A DNA stretch of 12,277 nucleotides from Amphiplicatus sp046296195 (GTDB lineage: Bacteria; Pseudomonadota; Alphaproteobacteria; Caulobacterales; Parvularculaceae): contig JBKBLR010000052.1 in assembly GCA_046296195.1 (NCBI GenBank), forward strand, positions 1 through 12,277, given 5' to 3'. Below, piece by piece: positions 1 to 5,967 of this stretch (the first letter of the stretch is position 1; the number at the start of each line of letters is the position of its first letter). A model generated the notes under the pieces. That model worked only from the letters and a program-made list of their open reading frames with translations, made no database searches and was not told the origin of the DNA. Position numbers and translations under genes: made by a program.

Positions 1-494
1 CGGGCGCCGCCGCGCGCCATCTGGGCCGCGCCCTCGCGCTGGTGGGGTATTTGCCGGGCGGGCAGGCCGGCCCACATCTCGCCGGCGGGCACGATCTTCT
101 TCGGCGACAGGAAGGCGCCGGCGGCGAGCATGCCGCCCGTCTTCACGATCGATCCGTCGAGCATCGTCGCGCCCATGCCGACGAAGCCCTCGTCCTCGAC
201 GGTCGCGCCGTGCAGCATGCATTTGTGGCCGATGAGCGCATGCCGGCCGATGATCGTCGGCAGTCCGCCATAGGCGGGATCGTCGACATGAATGACCGTC
301 CCGTCCTGCACGTTCGACCCCTCGCCGACAATGATCTTGTTGGTGTCCCCGCGCAGCACGCAGGCGTACCAGATCGACGCCTTGGGCCCGATCTCGACAT
401 CGCCGCAGATGACGGCGCCCGGCGCGATGAAGGCGGTCGCGTCGATTTTCGGCTTGCTGTCGCCGATGGCGAAGATGAGCGGTTCAAGGGTCAT
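1..494 (-). CDS. gamma-carbonic anhydrase family protein (left-handed beta-helix), 3' end beyond the window
   Basis: The 164 visible codons encode a hexapeptide-repeat protein of the gamma-carbonic anhydrase/YrdA/PaaY group. Repeats run from about residue 20 to 145, with typical stretches such as APGAVICGDVEIG and WYACVLRGD. The three histidines expected to bind a metal at the trimer interface are present: His69 (in VIHVDD), His90 and His95 (in GHKCMLHG). The C-terminal part begins the usual helix after AGLPAR. Members form trimers and are often annotated as carbonic anhydrase, but many show little measured activity, so the reaction is uncertain. The ATG lies inside the last codons of the upstream isomerase gene (ATGA, 4-nt overlap), so the two are almost certainly translated from one mRNA. 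The family is about 175-200 residues long, so only the tail is missing at the left edge. Confidence 0.93.
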   Translation of the reverse strand, partial: MTLEPLIFAIGDSKPKIDATAFIAPGAVICGDVEIGPKASIWYACVLRGDTNKIIVGEGSNVQDGTVIHVDDPAYGGLPTIIGRHALIGHKCMLHGATVEDEGFVGMGATMLDGSIVKTGGMLAAGAFLSPKKIVPAGEMWAGLPARQIPHQREGAAQMARGGA

Positions 495-1132
495 GCGGCG
501 ACGGCGTCCGGCTGGTTTTCGGGGTGGGCGCGCTTGAAGGCGTCGAGCATCGAGCAGCGTTCATGAATCGCTTTGAGCCTCGGCGTTCGGGAAAGGTCGA
601 TGCCGAACCGCATCGCGCCGTACATCTGCGGCACGAGGAAGGCGTCGGCGATCGTCGGCCGGTCGCCGACGCAGAAATCGCCGCTATAGCGGCCGACGAG
701 CGCCTCGACCGATTCCATCGCGCCGCCCGCCCAGCGGTTGAGCCAGGCCTTCATGGCGGCGTCATCGAAGTCGAGTTCCTCCTTCAGGTATTTCTGCATG
801 CGGAGGTTCATGAAGGGCTGCGCCTCGCAGGCGATCGTCGCGGCGATCGCGCGCGCATGGGCGCGCTCGGCGGCCTCGGCCGGCAGGAGCGCGACCTCCG
901 GGTAACGCTCTTCGAGATATTCGACGATGGCGATCGACTGGGTGAGAACCGACCCCTCCTCGGTCTCGAGCGCGGGCACGAGACCTTGCGGATTGCGCTT
1001 CAGGAAGGTCGGCGAGCGCTGTTCGCCCTTGAGCAGATTGACGGGCTCATAAACAAATTCGAGGCCCTTGAGCTCCATCGCGATCCGCACGCGATAGGTG
1101 GCGCTCGACCGCCAATACCCGAACAGCTTCAT
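491..1132 (-). CDS. maiA: maleylacetoacetate isomerase / zeta-class glutathione S-transferase
   Basis: Glutathione-dependent cis-trans isomerase turning maleylacetoacetate into fumarylacetoacetate in cytosolic tyrosine/homogentisate breakdown. The 213-residue protein opens MKLFGYWRSSATYRVRIAM, the zeta-class active-site region with Ser9-Ser10. The usual Cys of SSC is Ala here, as in many bacterial members. The thioredoxin-like half carries NPQGLVPAL (about 48-56) and the glutathione-contacting TQSIAIVEYLEE. The helical half ends in HPENQPDA, close to the diagnostic C-terminal HP-x-x-QPDA of MaiA. I chose the ATG at 1132 rather than an in-frame ATG seven codons upstream because family members begin right before the first beta strand. 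The gene stop overlaps the start of the gamma-carbonic anhydrase gene by 4 nt. The nearby dioxygenase gene supports a role in tyrosine catabolism. Other zeta-GST substrates cannot be excluded. Confidence 0.92.
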   Translation of the reverse strand: MKLFGYWRSSATYRVRIAMELKGLEFVYEPVNLLKGEQRSPTFLKRNPQGLVPALETEEGSVLTQSIAIVEYLEERYPEVALLPAEAAERAHARAIAATIACEAQPFMNLRMQKYLKEELDFDDAAMKAWLNRWAGGAMESVEALVGRYSGDFCVGDRPTIADAFLVPQMYGAMRFGIDLSRTPRLKAIHERCSMLDAFKRAHPENQPDAVAA

Positions 1133-1233
1133 CGCCGACCCGTCCGTTAACAATTTCGTTCAACTTAGACCGCATTCTCCGCCGGAGCCAAACCGCCGCG
1201 GCAGGCGGTCGGCGTGCAGGAAAGGGCCGGCGC
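1133..1233. promoter_or_regulatory. divergent intergenic region with an AT-rich patch, probable promoters for maiA (-) and the small plus-strand gene
   Basis: This 101-bp gap separates two divergently read genes. It has a conspicuous AT-rich patch at 1147-1170 in otherwise GC-rich sequence. On the minus strand TTGGCT and TCTAAG, 16 bp apart, are a weak promoter candidate for the isomerase gene. The plus strand has TTAACA at 1147-1152 but no good partner box. Two small inverted repeats lie on the right side: CTCC-3-GGAG (1177-1187) and ACCGCC-6-GGCGGT (1192-1209). No strong consensus is visible, so exact boxes are only suggested. Confidence 0.35.
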
Positions 1234-1557
1234 ATGCAAGCGGCGAAATTCGACTCATCGGCGCAAGGGGAAATCGTGGGCGACGCCGGCTGGGCGAAAG
1301 CCAATCTGCGGTTCGAGGCCGGGCGCGCCTATAACGACCTCGCCAACTGCCTGCGCGTCCTCGAACGCCACCCGGACTTCAAGGGCCGGTTCAAATTCAA
1401 TGAAATGCTTTCGAAGGTCGTCGACCGCGGCGCGGTCATGGTCGAATGGCGCATCAATGAGATCGCCGCCGAGCTGCAGGAGCGCTTCCTGCCCGAGATT
1501 TCCCCGGAGACCGTCGGTCGAGCGCTGGTGATTGCGGGAAACCGGTCGGCAAAATAG
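1234..1557 (+). CDS. small protein resembling a fragment of VapE-type phage/plasmid replication proteins
   Basis: The 107-residue product does not match a family I can name firmly. Residues about 34-105 read like the segment that precedes the helicase core in virulence-associated E (VapE, PF05272-like) proteins: N-x-L-x-VLE-x-HP-x-x-x-G-x-F-x-FNE, then EWR, a LQERF helix, and a closing ISPETVGRALVIAGNRSA. In full proteins that closing part is usually followed by FHPVRDYL and an ATPase of several hundred residues. Here the frame ends at once with TAG and no such sequence follows. The ATG is well supported by AGGAAAGGG at 1218-1226, 7 nt upstream, so the gene may still be expressed. It is either a relic of an integrated element or a trimmed domain kept for another use. 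No integrase, att site or other phage gene is seen nearby. The homology is inferred by eye. Confidence 0.55.
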   Translation: MQAAKFDSSAQGEIVGDAGWAKANLRFEAGRAYNDLANCLRVLERHPDFKGRFKFNEMLSKVVDRGAVMVEWRINEIAAELQERFLPEISPETVGRALVIAGNRSAK

Positions 1558-1563
1558 GCGGGC

Positions 1564-1592
1564 TTGGCCAGATTAGTAACGCGTGTTACTAA
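1564..1592 (+). promoter_or_regulatory. promoter of the hpd-marR-hydrolase operon
   Basis: TTGGCC at 1564-1569 and TACTAA at 1587-1592 are separated by exactly 17 bp and resemble -35 and -10 boxes. A start of transcription near 1599 would give a very short leader, just enough for the purine-rich GAGGGA (1602-1607) before the ATG at 1615. The -10 box and most of the spacer lie within the inverted repeat described separately. Each box matches its consensus only partly, so this is a prediction. Confidence 0.5.
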
Positions 1593-1593
1593 T
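1572..1593. promoter_or_regulatory. perfect 9+9 bp inverted repeat, probable MarR operator
   Basis: ATTAGTAAC and GTTACTAAT form perfect arms separated by GCGT. The site is AT-rich in strongly GC-rich surroundings and overlaps the predicted spacer and -10 box. Its length and symmetry fit the roughly 20-bp palindromes bound by MarR dimers, and a MarR gene is the second gene downstream. Repression of the operon, including the regulator itself, is the simplest reading. The effector is not known from sequence; an aromatic intermediate such as 4-hydroxyphenylpyruvate or homogentisate would be a reasonable guess. Confidence 0.75.
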
Positions 1594-1614
1594 GGCGCTT
1601 TGAGGGAGCGCCCC

Positions 1615-2676
1615 ATGGCTGGTCTTTTCGAGAACCCGCTCGGCACCGACGGTTTTGAGTTTGTCGAATATACGGGGCCGGATCCCGACGCCCTGGCGCG
1701 GCTCTTCGAAACCCTCGGCTTCACGGCGGTCGGCCGGCATCGGTCGAAGGACGTCATCCATTACGTCCAAGGAGACATCAATTTCCTTCTCAACCGTGAG
1801 ACCGCGGGCCAGCCGGGCGCTTTCCGCAACCAGCACGGCGCGGGCGCCAATGCTATGGCCTTCCGCGTGAAGGACGCGGCCTACGCCTTCCGCGAGGCGA
1901 TCAGGCGCGGCGCGACGCCGATCGAGGCCAAGGCCGGGCCGATGGAGCTCAACATCCCCGGCATCGAAGGCATCGGCGGCCTCAATGTCTATCTTGTCGA
2001 CCGCTATGGCGCGCGCTCGATCTATGACGTCGATTTCGAACCGATCCCCGGCGGCGACAGATCGAAGAACGCGGCCGGCCTGACCTATCTCGATCACCTG
2101 ACCCACAATCTGCGCCGCGGCAACATGGCCGTATGGGCTGACTATTACGAGCGCATCTTCAACTTCCGGGAGATCCGCTATTTCGACATCGAGGGAAAGC
2201 TGACGGGCCTCGTGTCGAAGGCGATGACGAGCCCCTGCGGCAAGATCCGCATCCCGCTCAACGAGAGCCAGGACGACAAATCGCAGATCGAGGAGTTCAT
2301 CGCCCGCTACAATGGCGAGGGCATCCAGCATATCGCGCTCGGCACGAGCGACATCTATGCGACGGTCGAAGAATTGCGCCGCCGCGGCGTTCCCTTCCAA
2401 TCGACGCCCGACAGCTATTACGACAAGGTCGATGCGCGCGTCGGCCGGCATGGCGAAGACCTCGAAAGGCTGCGCCGCAATCATATCCTCATCGACGGCG
2501 CGCCGACGCAGGGGCAGGGGCTTCTCCTCCAGATTTTCACGCAGGACGCGATCGGGCCCATCTTTTTCGAGATCATCCAGCGAAAGGGAAACGAGGGCTT
2601 CGGCGAGGGGAACTTCAAGGCGCTCTTTGAGTCGATTGAAGAAGACCAGATCCGGCGGGGCGTCCTCAAGGCCTGA
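1615..2676 (+). CDS. hpd: 4-hydroxyphenylpyruvate dioxygenase
   Basis: Non-haem Fe(II) dioxygenase converting 4-hydroxyphenylpyruvate and O2 to homogentisate and CO2 in the cytosol, the second step of tyrosine breakdown. The 353-residue length is normal for bacterial enzymes. Two vicinal-oxygen-chelate halves are evident. The iron ligands sit where expected: His161 (YLDHLTHN), His239 (GIQHIAL) and Glu319 (FFEIIQRKG). C-terminal hallmarks are present too, including LLLQIFTQ and the glycine-rich GNEGFGEGNFKALFESIE. The ATG at 1615 is preceded by GAGGGA; an in-frame upstream extension would run back across the promoter palindrome and is rejected. The marR gene starts 3 nt after its stop. In some bacteria homogentisate also feeds quinone, tocopherol or pyomelanin formation. 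The divergent isomerase gene favours catabolism here, although homogentisate dioxygenase is not in the window. Confidence 0.97.
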   Translation: MAGLFENPLGTDGFEFVEYTGPDPDALARLFETLGFTAVGRHRSKDVIHYVQGDINFLLNRETAGQPGAFRNQHGAGANAMAFRVKDAAYAFREAIRRGATPIEAKAGPMELNIPGIEGIGGLNVYLVDRYGARSIYDVDFEPIPGGDRSKNAAGLTYLDHLTHNLRRGNMAVWADYYERIFNFREIRYFDIEGKLTGLVSKAMTSPCGKIRIPLNESQDDKSQIEEFIARYNGEGIQHIALGTSDIYATVEELRRRGVPFQSTPDSYYDKVDARVGRHGEDLERLRRNHILIDGAPTQGQGLLLQIFTQDAIGPIFFEIIQRKGNEGFGEGNFKALFESIEEDQIRRGVLKA

Positions 2677-2679
2677 CCC

Positions 2680-3123
2680 ATGAGCGAGCGGCCGCGGCTC
2701 AAACTCGCCGAGTTTACGCCCTACCGGATCGTCGCGCTCGGCCGGCGGATGAGCGAGGAGCTCGGCGCCGCTTACGGCAATGAGGGGCTAACCATTCCCG
2801 AATGGCGGGTCGTGGCCGCGGTCGCGCAGGCGCCCTCCGTCGCGGCGCGCGACGTCGTCGCAATGACGCCGATGGACAAGATGGCGGTGAGCCGCGCCGT
2901 CGCGGCGCTCGAAAGAAAAGGCTTCATCGAACGTCAGCCGGCGGAAGACCGCCGCGTGGCGGCGCTGAGGCTGACAGCGAAAGGCGAAATCGTTTATCGA
3001 CGGGTCGCCGCCATCGCGCTCCGCTATGAGGATGAGCTTCTCGGGACACTTTCGCCGGCTGACAGGAAGGCTTTTCTCGACGGCCTGTCGGCGCTCGAAG
3101 CCGCGCCGCGCGCCGCGGAGTAG
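2680..3123 (+). CDS. MarR-family transcriptional regulator, probable repressor of the hpd operon
   Basis: A 147-residue winged-helix DNA-binding protein expected to act as a dimer. The N-terminal helix contains TPYRIVALGRRMSEEL. The middle part TIPEWRVVAAVAQ leads into the helix-turn-helix, with the recognition helix about residues 66-80 (DKMAVSRAVAALERKG). The wing follows at about 83-102 with the characteristic D-R-R-x-x-x-L-x-LT-x-x-G pattern. Length and motif order are those of ordinary MarR proteins. It begins 3 nt after the dioxygenase stop, so both are on one mRNA, and the palindrome over the upstream promoter is the likely target. The last about 98 bases overlap the possible start of the next gene. 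Inference: a ligand-released autorepressor of tyrosine catabolism. The ligand is unknown, and activation cannot be ruled out from sequence. Confidence 0.92.
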   Translation: MSERPRLKLAEFTPYRIVALGRRMSEELGAAYGNEGLTIPEWRVVAAVAQAPSVAARDVVAMTPMDKMAVSRAVAALERKGFIERQPAEDRRVAALRLTAKGEIVYRRVAAIALRYEDELLGTLSPADRKAFLDGLSALEAAPRAAE

Positions 3124-4075
3124 CCTTGCCGCGTGCGCGCTCCTCATCGCGGGTTGCGCATCCTTCCCGCTGGCGCCGCCGGCCGTAACGCCCCCGCTGC
3201 TGGCCGCGGACGCTTTCATCGCCGCCGACGGCGCGCGGCTCGGGCTCTCCGTCTGGCGGGCGGAAAACGAGATTGCGATCCTCGCCGCCGTACATGGCAT
3301 GAATGATTACGCCAACGCCTTCTCGCTCGCGGCGCCCGATTGGGCGGCGCGCGGTGTTACGACCTACGCCTATGACCAGCGCGGCTTCGGCCGCTCGCCG
3401 GATCGGGGCGAATGGCCCGGCGCGCCGGCGCTGAAAGAGGATCTTCGGGGCTTCATCGCCGCGCTGAGGCGCGCGCACCCCGACAAGCCTCTCTTCGTCA
3501 TCGGCCATTCGATGGGGGCGGCGGTCGTCATTGCGGCGCAGCGCGACGCGCCGCTGGATGTCGACGGGATCATTCTCGCAGCGCCAGGCGTCTGGGGCGG
3601 CGCGCAGATGCCGATCCATTACCGCGTGACGCTCAATCTCGCTGCGACTCTAGCGCCCGGAAAGACCCTGACCGGTGAACGCGCGGGCCGTCAGGCGTCG
3701 GACAATATCGAGTTCCTGCGCGCGATGTATGAGGATCCTAATGTCGTGAAGGAGACGCGGCTCGACGCGGTGCTCGGCGTCGTGCGGATGATGGGCGAAG
3801 GCTGGGACGCCAGCGACGAGATCAGCGGCGATTTTCTCGTCGTTTATGGCGAGAAGGACGACATCATTCCGGTCGGCAAGATGAAGAAGGCGGCCGCGCG
3901 CCTCCAAGGATCGGTCGACATCCGCGCTTATCCGCGGGGCTGGCACCTCGTCCTTGCCGATCTCGAGCGCGAAGGGCCGCTCTCAGACATCGCCGACTGG
4001 ATGGCCGCGCGGGCAGACCGGAAACCGCCGCCCCTGGCGCTGGGGCAGGAGCAGGCGGTTTCCAATCGCCCCTGA
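3026..4075 (+). CDS. alpha/beta hydrolase lipoprotein (monoacylglycerol lipase/serine aminopeptidase S33-like)
   Basis: Serine hydrolase of the Hydrolase_4/lysophospholipase group, probably membrane-attached. A signal sequence with an arginine-rich head, hydrophobic LAACALLIAG and lipobox LIAGC places a lipidated Cys44 after cleavage. The hydrolase fold follows: HGMNDYANAF (oxyanion region, about 90-99), YDQRGFGRSP, nucleophile elbow GHSMG with Ser162, a cap with APGVWGG, acid Asp278 or Asp279 in VVYGEKDDIIP, and His307 in RGWHLVL. The substrate is probably an ester or acylglycerol but is not fixed by sequence. The start is uncertain: ATG at 3026 (or 3032) lies 98 nt inside marR, gives an unusually long 32-residue n-region and has no good ribosome site. 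Yet no ATG, GTG or TTG occurs in frame between 3032 and the hydrophobic core. Overlap with marR suggests coupled translation. Its link to tyrosine breakdown is unclear. Confidence 0.9.
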   Translation: MRMSFSGHFRRLTGRLFSTACRRSKPRRAPRSSLAACALLIAGCASFPLAPPAVTPPLLAADAFIAADGARLGLSVWRAENEIAILAAVHGMNDYANAFSLAAPDWAARGVTTYAYDQRGFGRSPDRGEWPGAPALKEDLRGFIAALRRAHPDKPLFVIGHSMGAAVVIAAQRDAPLDVDGIILAAPGVWGGAQMPIHYRVTLNLAATLAPGKTLTGERAGRQASDNIEFLRAMYEDPNVVKETRLDAVLGVVRMMGEGWDASDEISGDFLVVYGEKDDIIPVGKMKKAAARLQGSVDIRAYPRGWHLVLADLEREGPLSDIADWMAARADRKPPPLALGQEQAVSNRP

Positions 4076-4103
4076 ACCCGGCCGCGATGGGGAATTGCGG
4101 GCG

Positions 4104-4137
4104 CCGGGATCAGCGGGGGTCGTCTCAGCGCTCCCGG
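4104..4137. terminator. weak hairpin between convergent genes, possible terminator
   Basis: CCGGGA (4104-4109) pairs with TCCCGG (4132-4137) around a 22-nt loop, about 30 bases after the hydrolase stop. It lies in the 148-bp gap between the convergent hydrolase and cutA genes. The loop is long and no T-run follows on either strand, so this is at best a weak transcription-ending or mRNA-stabilising structure. Nothing else recognisable is seen in this gap. Confidence 0.22.
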
Positions 4138-4223
4138 GTGCTGGCTGGTGAGGGGAAGCAGGAACCGGGCTCGGCTGGAGGCGATTGCGCTATGACGACG
4201 ACACAACCTATACGGGCATCTGG

Positions 4224-4559
4224 TTAAGAAAGCGTTTCCGCCGTCTCGGTCTCGATCCAGCGGATGAATTTTTTCGCCGAGCCGGGAAAATCGATGGGCA
4301 GAGCGGCGATCGCCGGTGTCTCATAGGGGTGGAGCTTTTCGATCAGCGCCCGCGCCGCCGCCGCCTTCGCGGCCGTTGTTTTCACGATCATCGCTGTTTC
4401 TTCGGCGCGCTCGACGCCGTCCCGCCAGCGGTAGACGGACGTGATCCGCGGCAGGATGTTCACGCAGGCCGCCGCGCGCGATCCGATCAGCGCCTCGGCG
4501 ATCCGCGCAGCGCCAGCCTCATCGGGCGCGGTGACGTAGAGAAAGACGATCAGCGCCAT
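4224..4559 (-). CDS. cutA: divalent-cation tolerance protein CutA
   Basis: Small cytosolic trimeric protein of the CutA1 family, with a ferredoxin-like fold related in shape to PII signalling proteins. The family was linked to copper tolerance in Escherichia coli, but its molecular role is still unsettled. The 111-residue length is typical. Conserved landmarks are all visible: FLYVTAPDEAGAARIAEAL at the first strand and helix, AACVNILP (30-37), SVYRWRDGVERAEE (41-54), MIVKT (57-61) and HPYETP (77-82). The C-terminal FIRWIETET helix is also as expected. The ATG at 4559 is preceded by AGGGGA (4566-4571 on the opposite strand) at good spacing. It is divergent from queC, with only 65 bases between the two starts, and convergent with the hydrolase gene. 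No metal-responsive operator was recognised. Confidence 0.95.
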   Translation of the reverse strand: MALIVFLYVTAPDEAGAARIAEALIGSRAAACVNILPRITSVYRWRDGVERAEETAMIVKTTAAKAAAARALIEKLHPYETPAIAALPIDFPGSAKKFIRWIETETAETLS

Positions 4560-4575
4560 GTTGCGTCCCCTGATT

Positions 4576-4594
4576 GCGACCCCTATCGGGTCGC
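4576..4594. promoter_or_regulatory. perfect 7+7 bp inverted repeat in the cutA/queC divergent control region
   Basis: GCGACCC and GGGTCGC are separated by CTATC. The repeat sits 17 bases before the cutA ATG and 31 before the queC ATG, in a 65-bp region that must hold the control signals for both genes unless one is read from farther away. It could be an operator or, if transcribed, a hairpin in either leader. It lacks a following T-run for termination. No clear -35/-10 pair was found, and no match to a preQ1 riboswitch is visible. Confidence 0.4.
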
Positions 4595-4624
4595 CAGTCT
4601 TACGAAGCGGCCTGCCGTCACGCC

Positions 4625-5338
4625 ATGAAAAAGCTCGATCCCTCCGCCGCGCTGGTGCTTTTTTCGGGCGGTCAGGATTCCTCGATCGCGCTCGCCGCCG
4701 CGCTCGCGCGTTTTGCGCGCGTTGAAACCCTCGTTCTTGATTACGGTCAGCGTCATGCGGTCGAACTCAAGACCCGGCTCGAATTGATCAGGCAGCTCCG
4801 CGCGGCCTATCCAGACTGGGCGAAGAAGCTCGGGCCGGACCATCAGCTTGATCTCAGGGCGCTCGGCGCCGTCAGCGAGACGGCGCTCACGCGGGCGACT
4901 GACATCGCGGTCGGCGATGACGGCCTGCCGACGACCTTCGTTCCGGGACGCAATCTCATCTTTCTCACCCTCGCGGCGGCGGTCGCCTATGGAGGCGGTC
5001 TCGGCGTCCTCGTCGGCGGCATGTGCGAGACGGATTTCTCCGGTTATCCTGACTGCCGCCGGGAAACGCTCGATGCGCAGATGCTGGCGATCAGGCTCGG
5101 CATGGATTGCAATCTGACGCTCGAAACGCCGCTGATGGCGCTGTCGAAGGGGGAAAGCTGGCGGCTCGCCGAAGATATCGGCGGCGCGCGGCTTGTCGAT
5201 CTGATCGTCGAGCATTCTCACTCCTGCTATCTCGGCGAGCGCGGAACACGCCACGATTGGGGCTATGGCTGCGGGACCTGTCCGGCCTGCGACCTTCGCG
5301 CCAAGGGATGGCGCGACTACCGGAGTGCGCGCGTGTGA
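4625..5338 (+). CDS. queC: 7-cyano-7-deazaguanine (preQ0) synthase QueC
   Basis: ATP-dependent enzyme converting 7-carboxy-7-deazaguanine and ammonia to preQ0, the precursor of queuosine in tRNA. The 237-residue protein has the PP-loop ATPase motif SGGQDSS (14-20) after a short beta strand. Further family motifs are LDYGQRHAVEL (38-48), FVPGRN (105-110), and CETDFSGYPDCR (134-145). Near the end are four zinc-binding cysteines, Cys201, Cys216, Cys219 and Cys222 (HSCYLGE then GCGTCPACDLR). The first ATG in frame with the fold is at 4625; no strong ribosome site precedes it, only GAAGCGG. Its terminal GTGTGA overlaps the GTG start of queE by 4 nt, so the two enzymes of successive steps are translated together. 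GTP cyclohydrolase, QueD and QueF are not in the window. Confidence 0.97.
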   Translation: MKKLDPSAALVLFSGGQDSSIALAAALARFARVETLVLDYGQRHAVELKTRLELIRQLRAAYPDWAKKLGPDHQLDLRALGAVSETALTRATDIAVGDDGLPTTFVPGRNLIFLTLAAAVAYGGGLGVLVGGMCETDFSGYPDCRRETLDAQMLAIRLGMDCNLTLETPLMALSKGESWRLAEDIGGARLVDLIVEHSHSCYLGERGTRHDWGYGCGTCPACDLRAKGWRDYRSARV

Positions 5339-5967
5339 GTTACGCCGTCAAGGAATGCTTTTACACCTTGCAGGGCGAGGGCGCGCAGGCCGGGCGGCCG
5401 GCGGTCTTTCTGCGCTTCGCCGGCTGCAATCTGTGGAGCGGCCTTGAGCGGGACCGGGCGGGCGCCGTTTGCACTTTCTGCGACACCGATTTTGTCGGCG
5501 TCGACGGGCCCGGCGGGGGAAAGTTCGCCGATGCGACCGCGCTGGCGGCGCATGCGAAAGCGACATGGAAAGGCGAGGGCGGGCGCCCGCTTGTCGTGTG
5601 CACGGGCGGCGAGCCGCTGTTGCAGCTCGATGCGGCGCTCATCGGCGCGCTTCACGCCGAGGGGTTCGAAATTGCGATCGAAACCAACGGAACGATCGCT
5701 GCGCCGGACGGCGTCGACTGGATCTGCGTCAGCCCGAAATCGACGGCCGCGCTCGTCCAGCGCAGCGGTGATGAGCTGAAGCTCGTGTTTCCGCAAGCGG
5801 AGGCGCCGCCCCGGCGCTTCGAGCATCTTCCGTTCACGCATTTCTTCCTGCAGCCGATGGACGGGCCCGACCGAGCGGCGAACGCCGCCGCGGCGGTCGC
5901 TTACTGCCTCGCGCAACCGCGCTGGCGGCTCAGCCTGCAGGCGCACAAGCTGATCGGGATTCCTTAG
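5335..5967 (+). CDS. queE: 7-carboxy-7-deazaguanine synthase QueE (radical SAM)
   Basis: Radical S-adenosylmethionine enzyme that contracts 6-carboxytetrahydropterin to 7-carboxy-7-deazaguanine, the substrate of QueC. The protein has 210 residues. YTLQGEG (10-16) and FLRFAGCNL precede the cluster site, which is CX14CX2C: Cys31, Cys46 and Cys49 in CTFCDTDF. This spacing departs from the classic CX3CX2C but is known in the QueE clade that includes the Burkholderia multivorans enzyme. TGGEPLLQ (90-97) and IETNGT (115-120) bind SAM, and CVSPKS and LKLVFPQ are further QueE motifs. I start it at GTG 5335, overlapping the queC stop. This places YAVKECFYTLQGEG at the N terminus exactly as in relatives; the longer upstream reading merely repeats queC in another frame. 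The stop overlaps the stop of the convergent neighbour. Confidence 0.96.
   Translation: MSYAVKECFYTLQGEGAQAGRPAVFLRFAGCNLWSGLERDRAGAVCTFCDTDFVGVDGPGGGKFADATALAAHAKATWKGEGGRPLVVCTGGEPLLQLDAALIGALHAEGFEIAIETNGTIAAPDGVDWICVSPKSTAALVQRSGDELKLVFPQAEAPPRRFEHLPFTHFFLQPMDGPDRAANAAAAVAYCLAQPRWRLSLQAHKLIGIP

Noticed and set aside
1132..1153. Seven-codon longer start for maiA
   Set aside because: The extra MLTDGSA has no counterpart in the family, which begins just before the first beta strand at MKLFGYW.
1558..1614. Continuation of the VapE-like protein past its stop
   Set aside because: No FHPVRDYL-like or Walker motif sequence is seen in any frame after 1557; the region is the hpd promoter, so a simple frameshifted full gene is not supported.
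1573..2484. Minus-strand open frame opposite hpd
   Set aside because: Antisense to an unambiguous dioxygenase with all iron ligands; no recognisable domain or ribosome site.
4560..4624. preQ1 riboswitch before queC
   Set aside because: There is a hairpin, but the A-rich tail and loop signatures of known preQ1 classes are not visible, and the sequence ahead of the ATG is GC-rich.
4583..5254. Minus-strand open frame opposite queC
   Set aside because: Shadow of queC with no family features.
5107..5334. Upstream extension of queE inside queC
   Set aside because: The extra 76 residues are an alternate-frame reading of queC; QueE homology begins exactly at the GTG at 5335.
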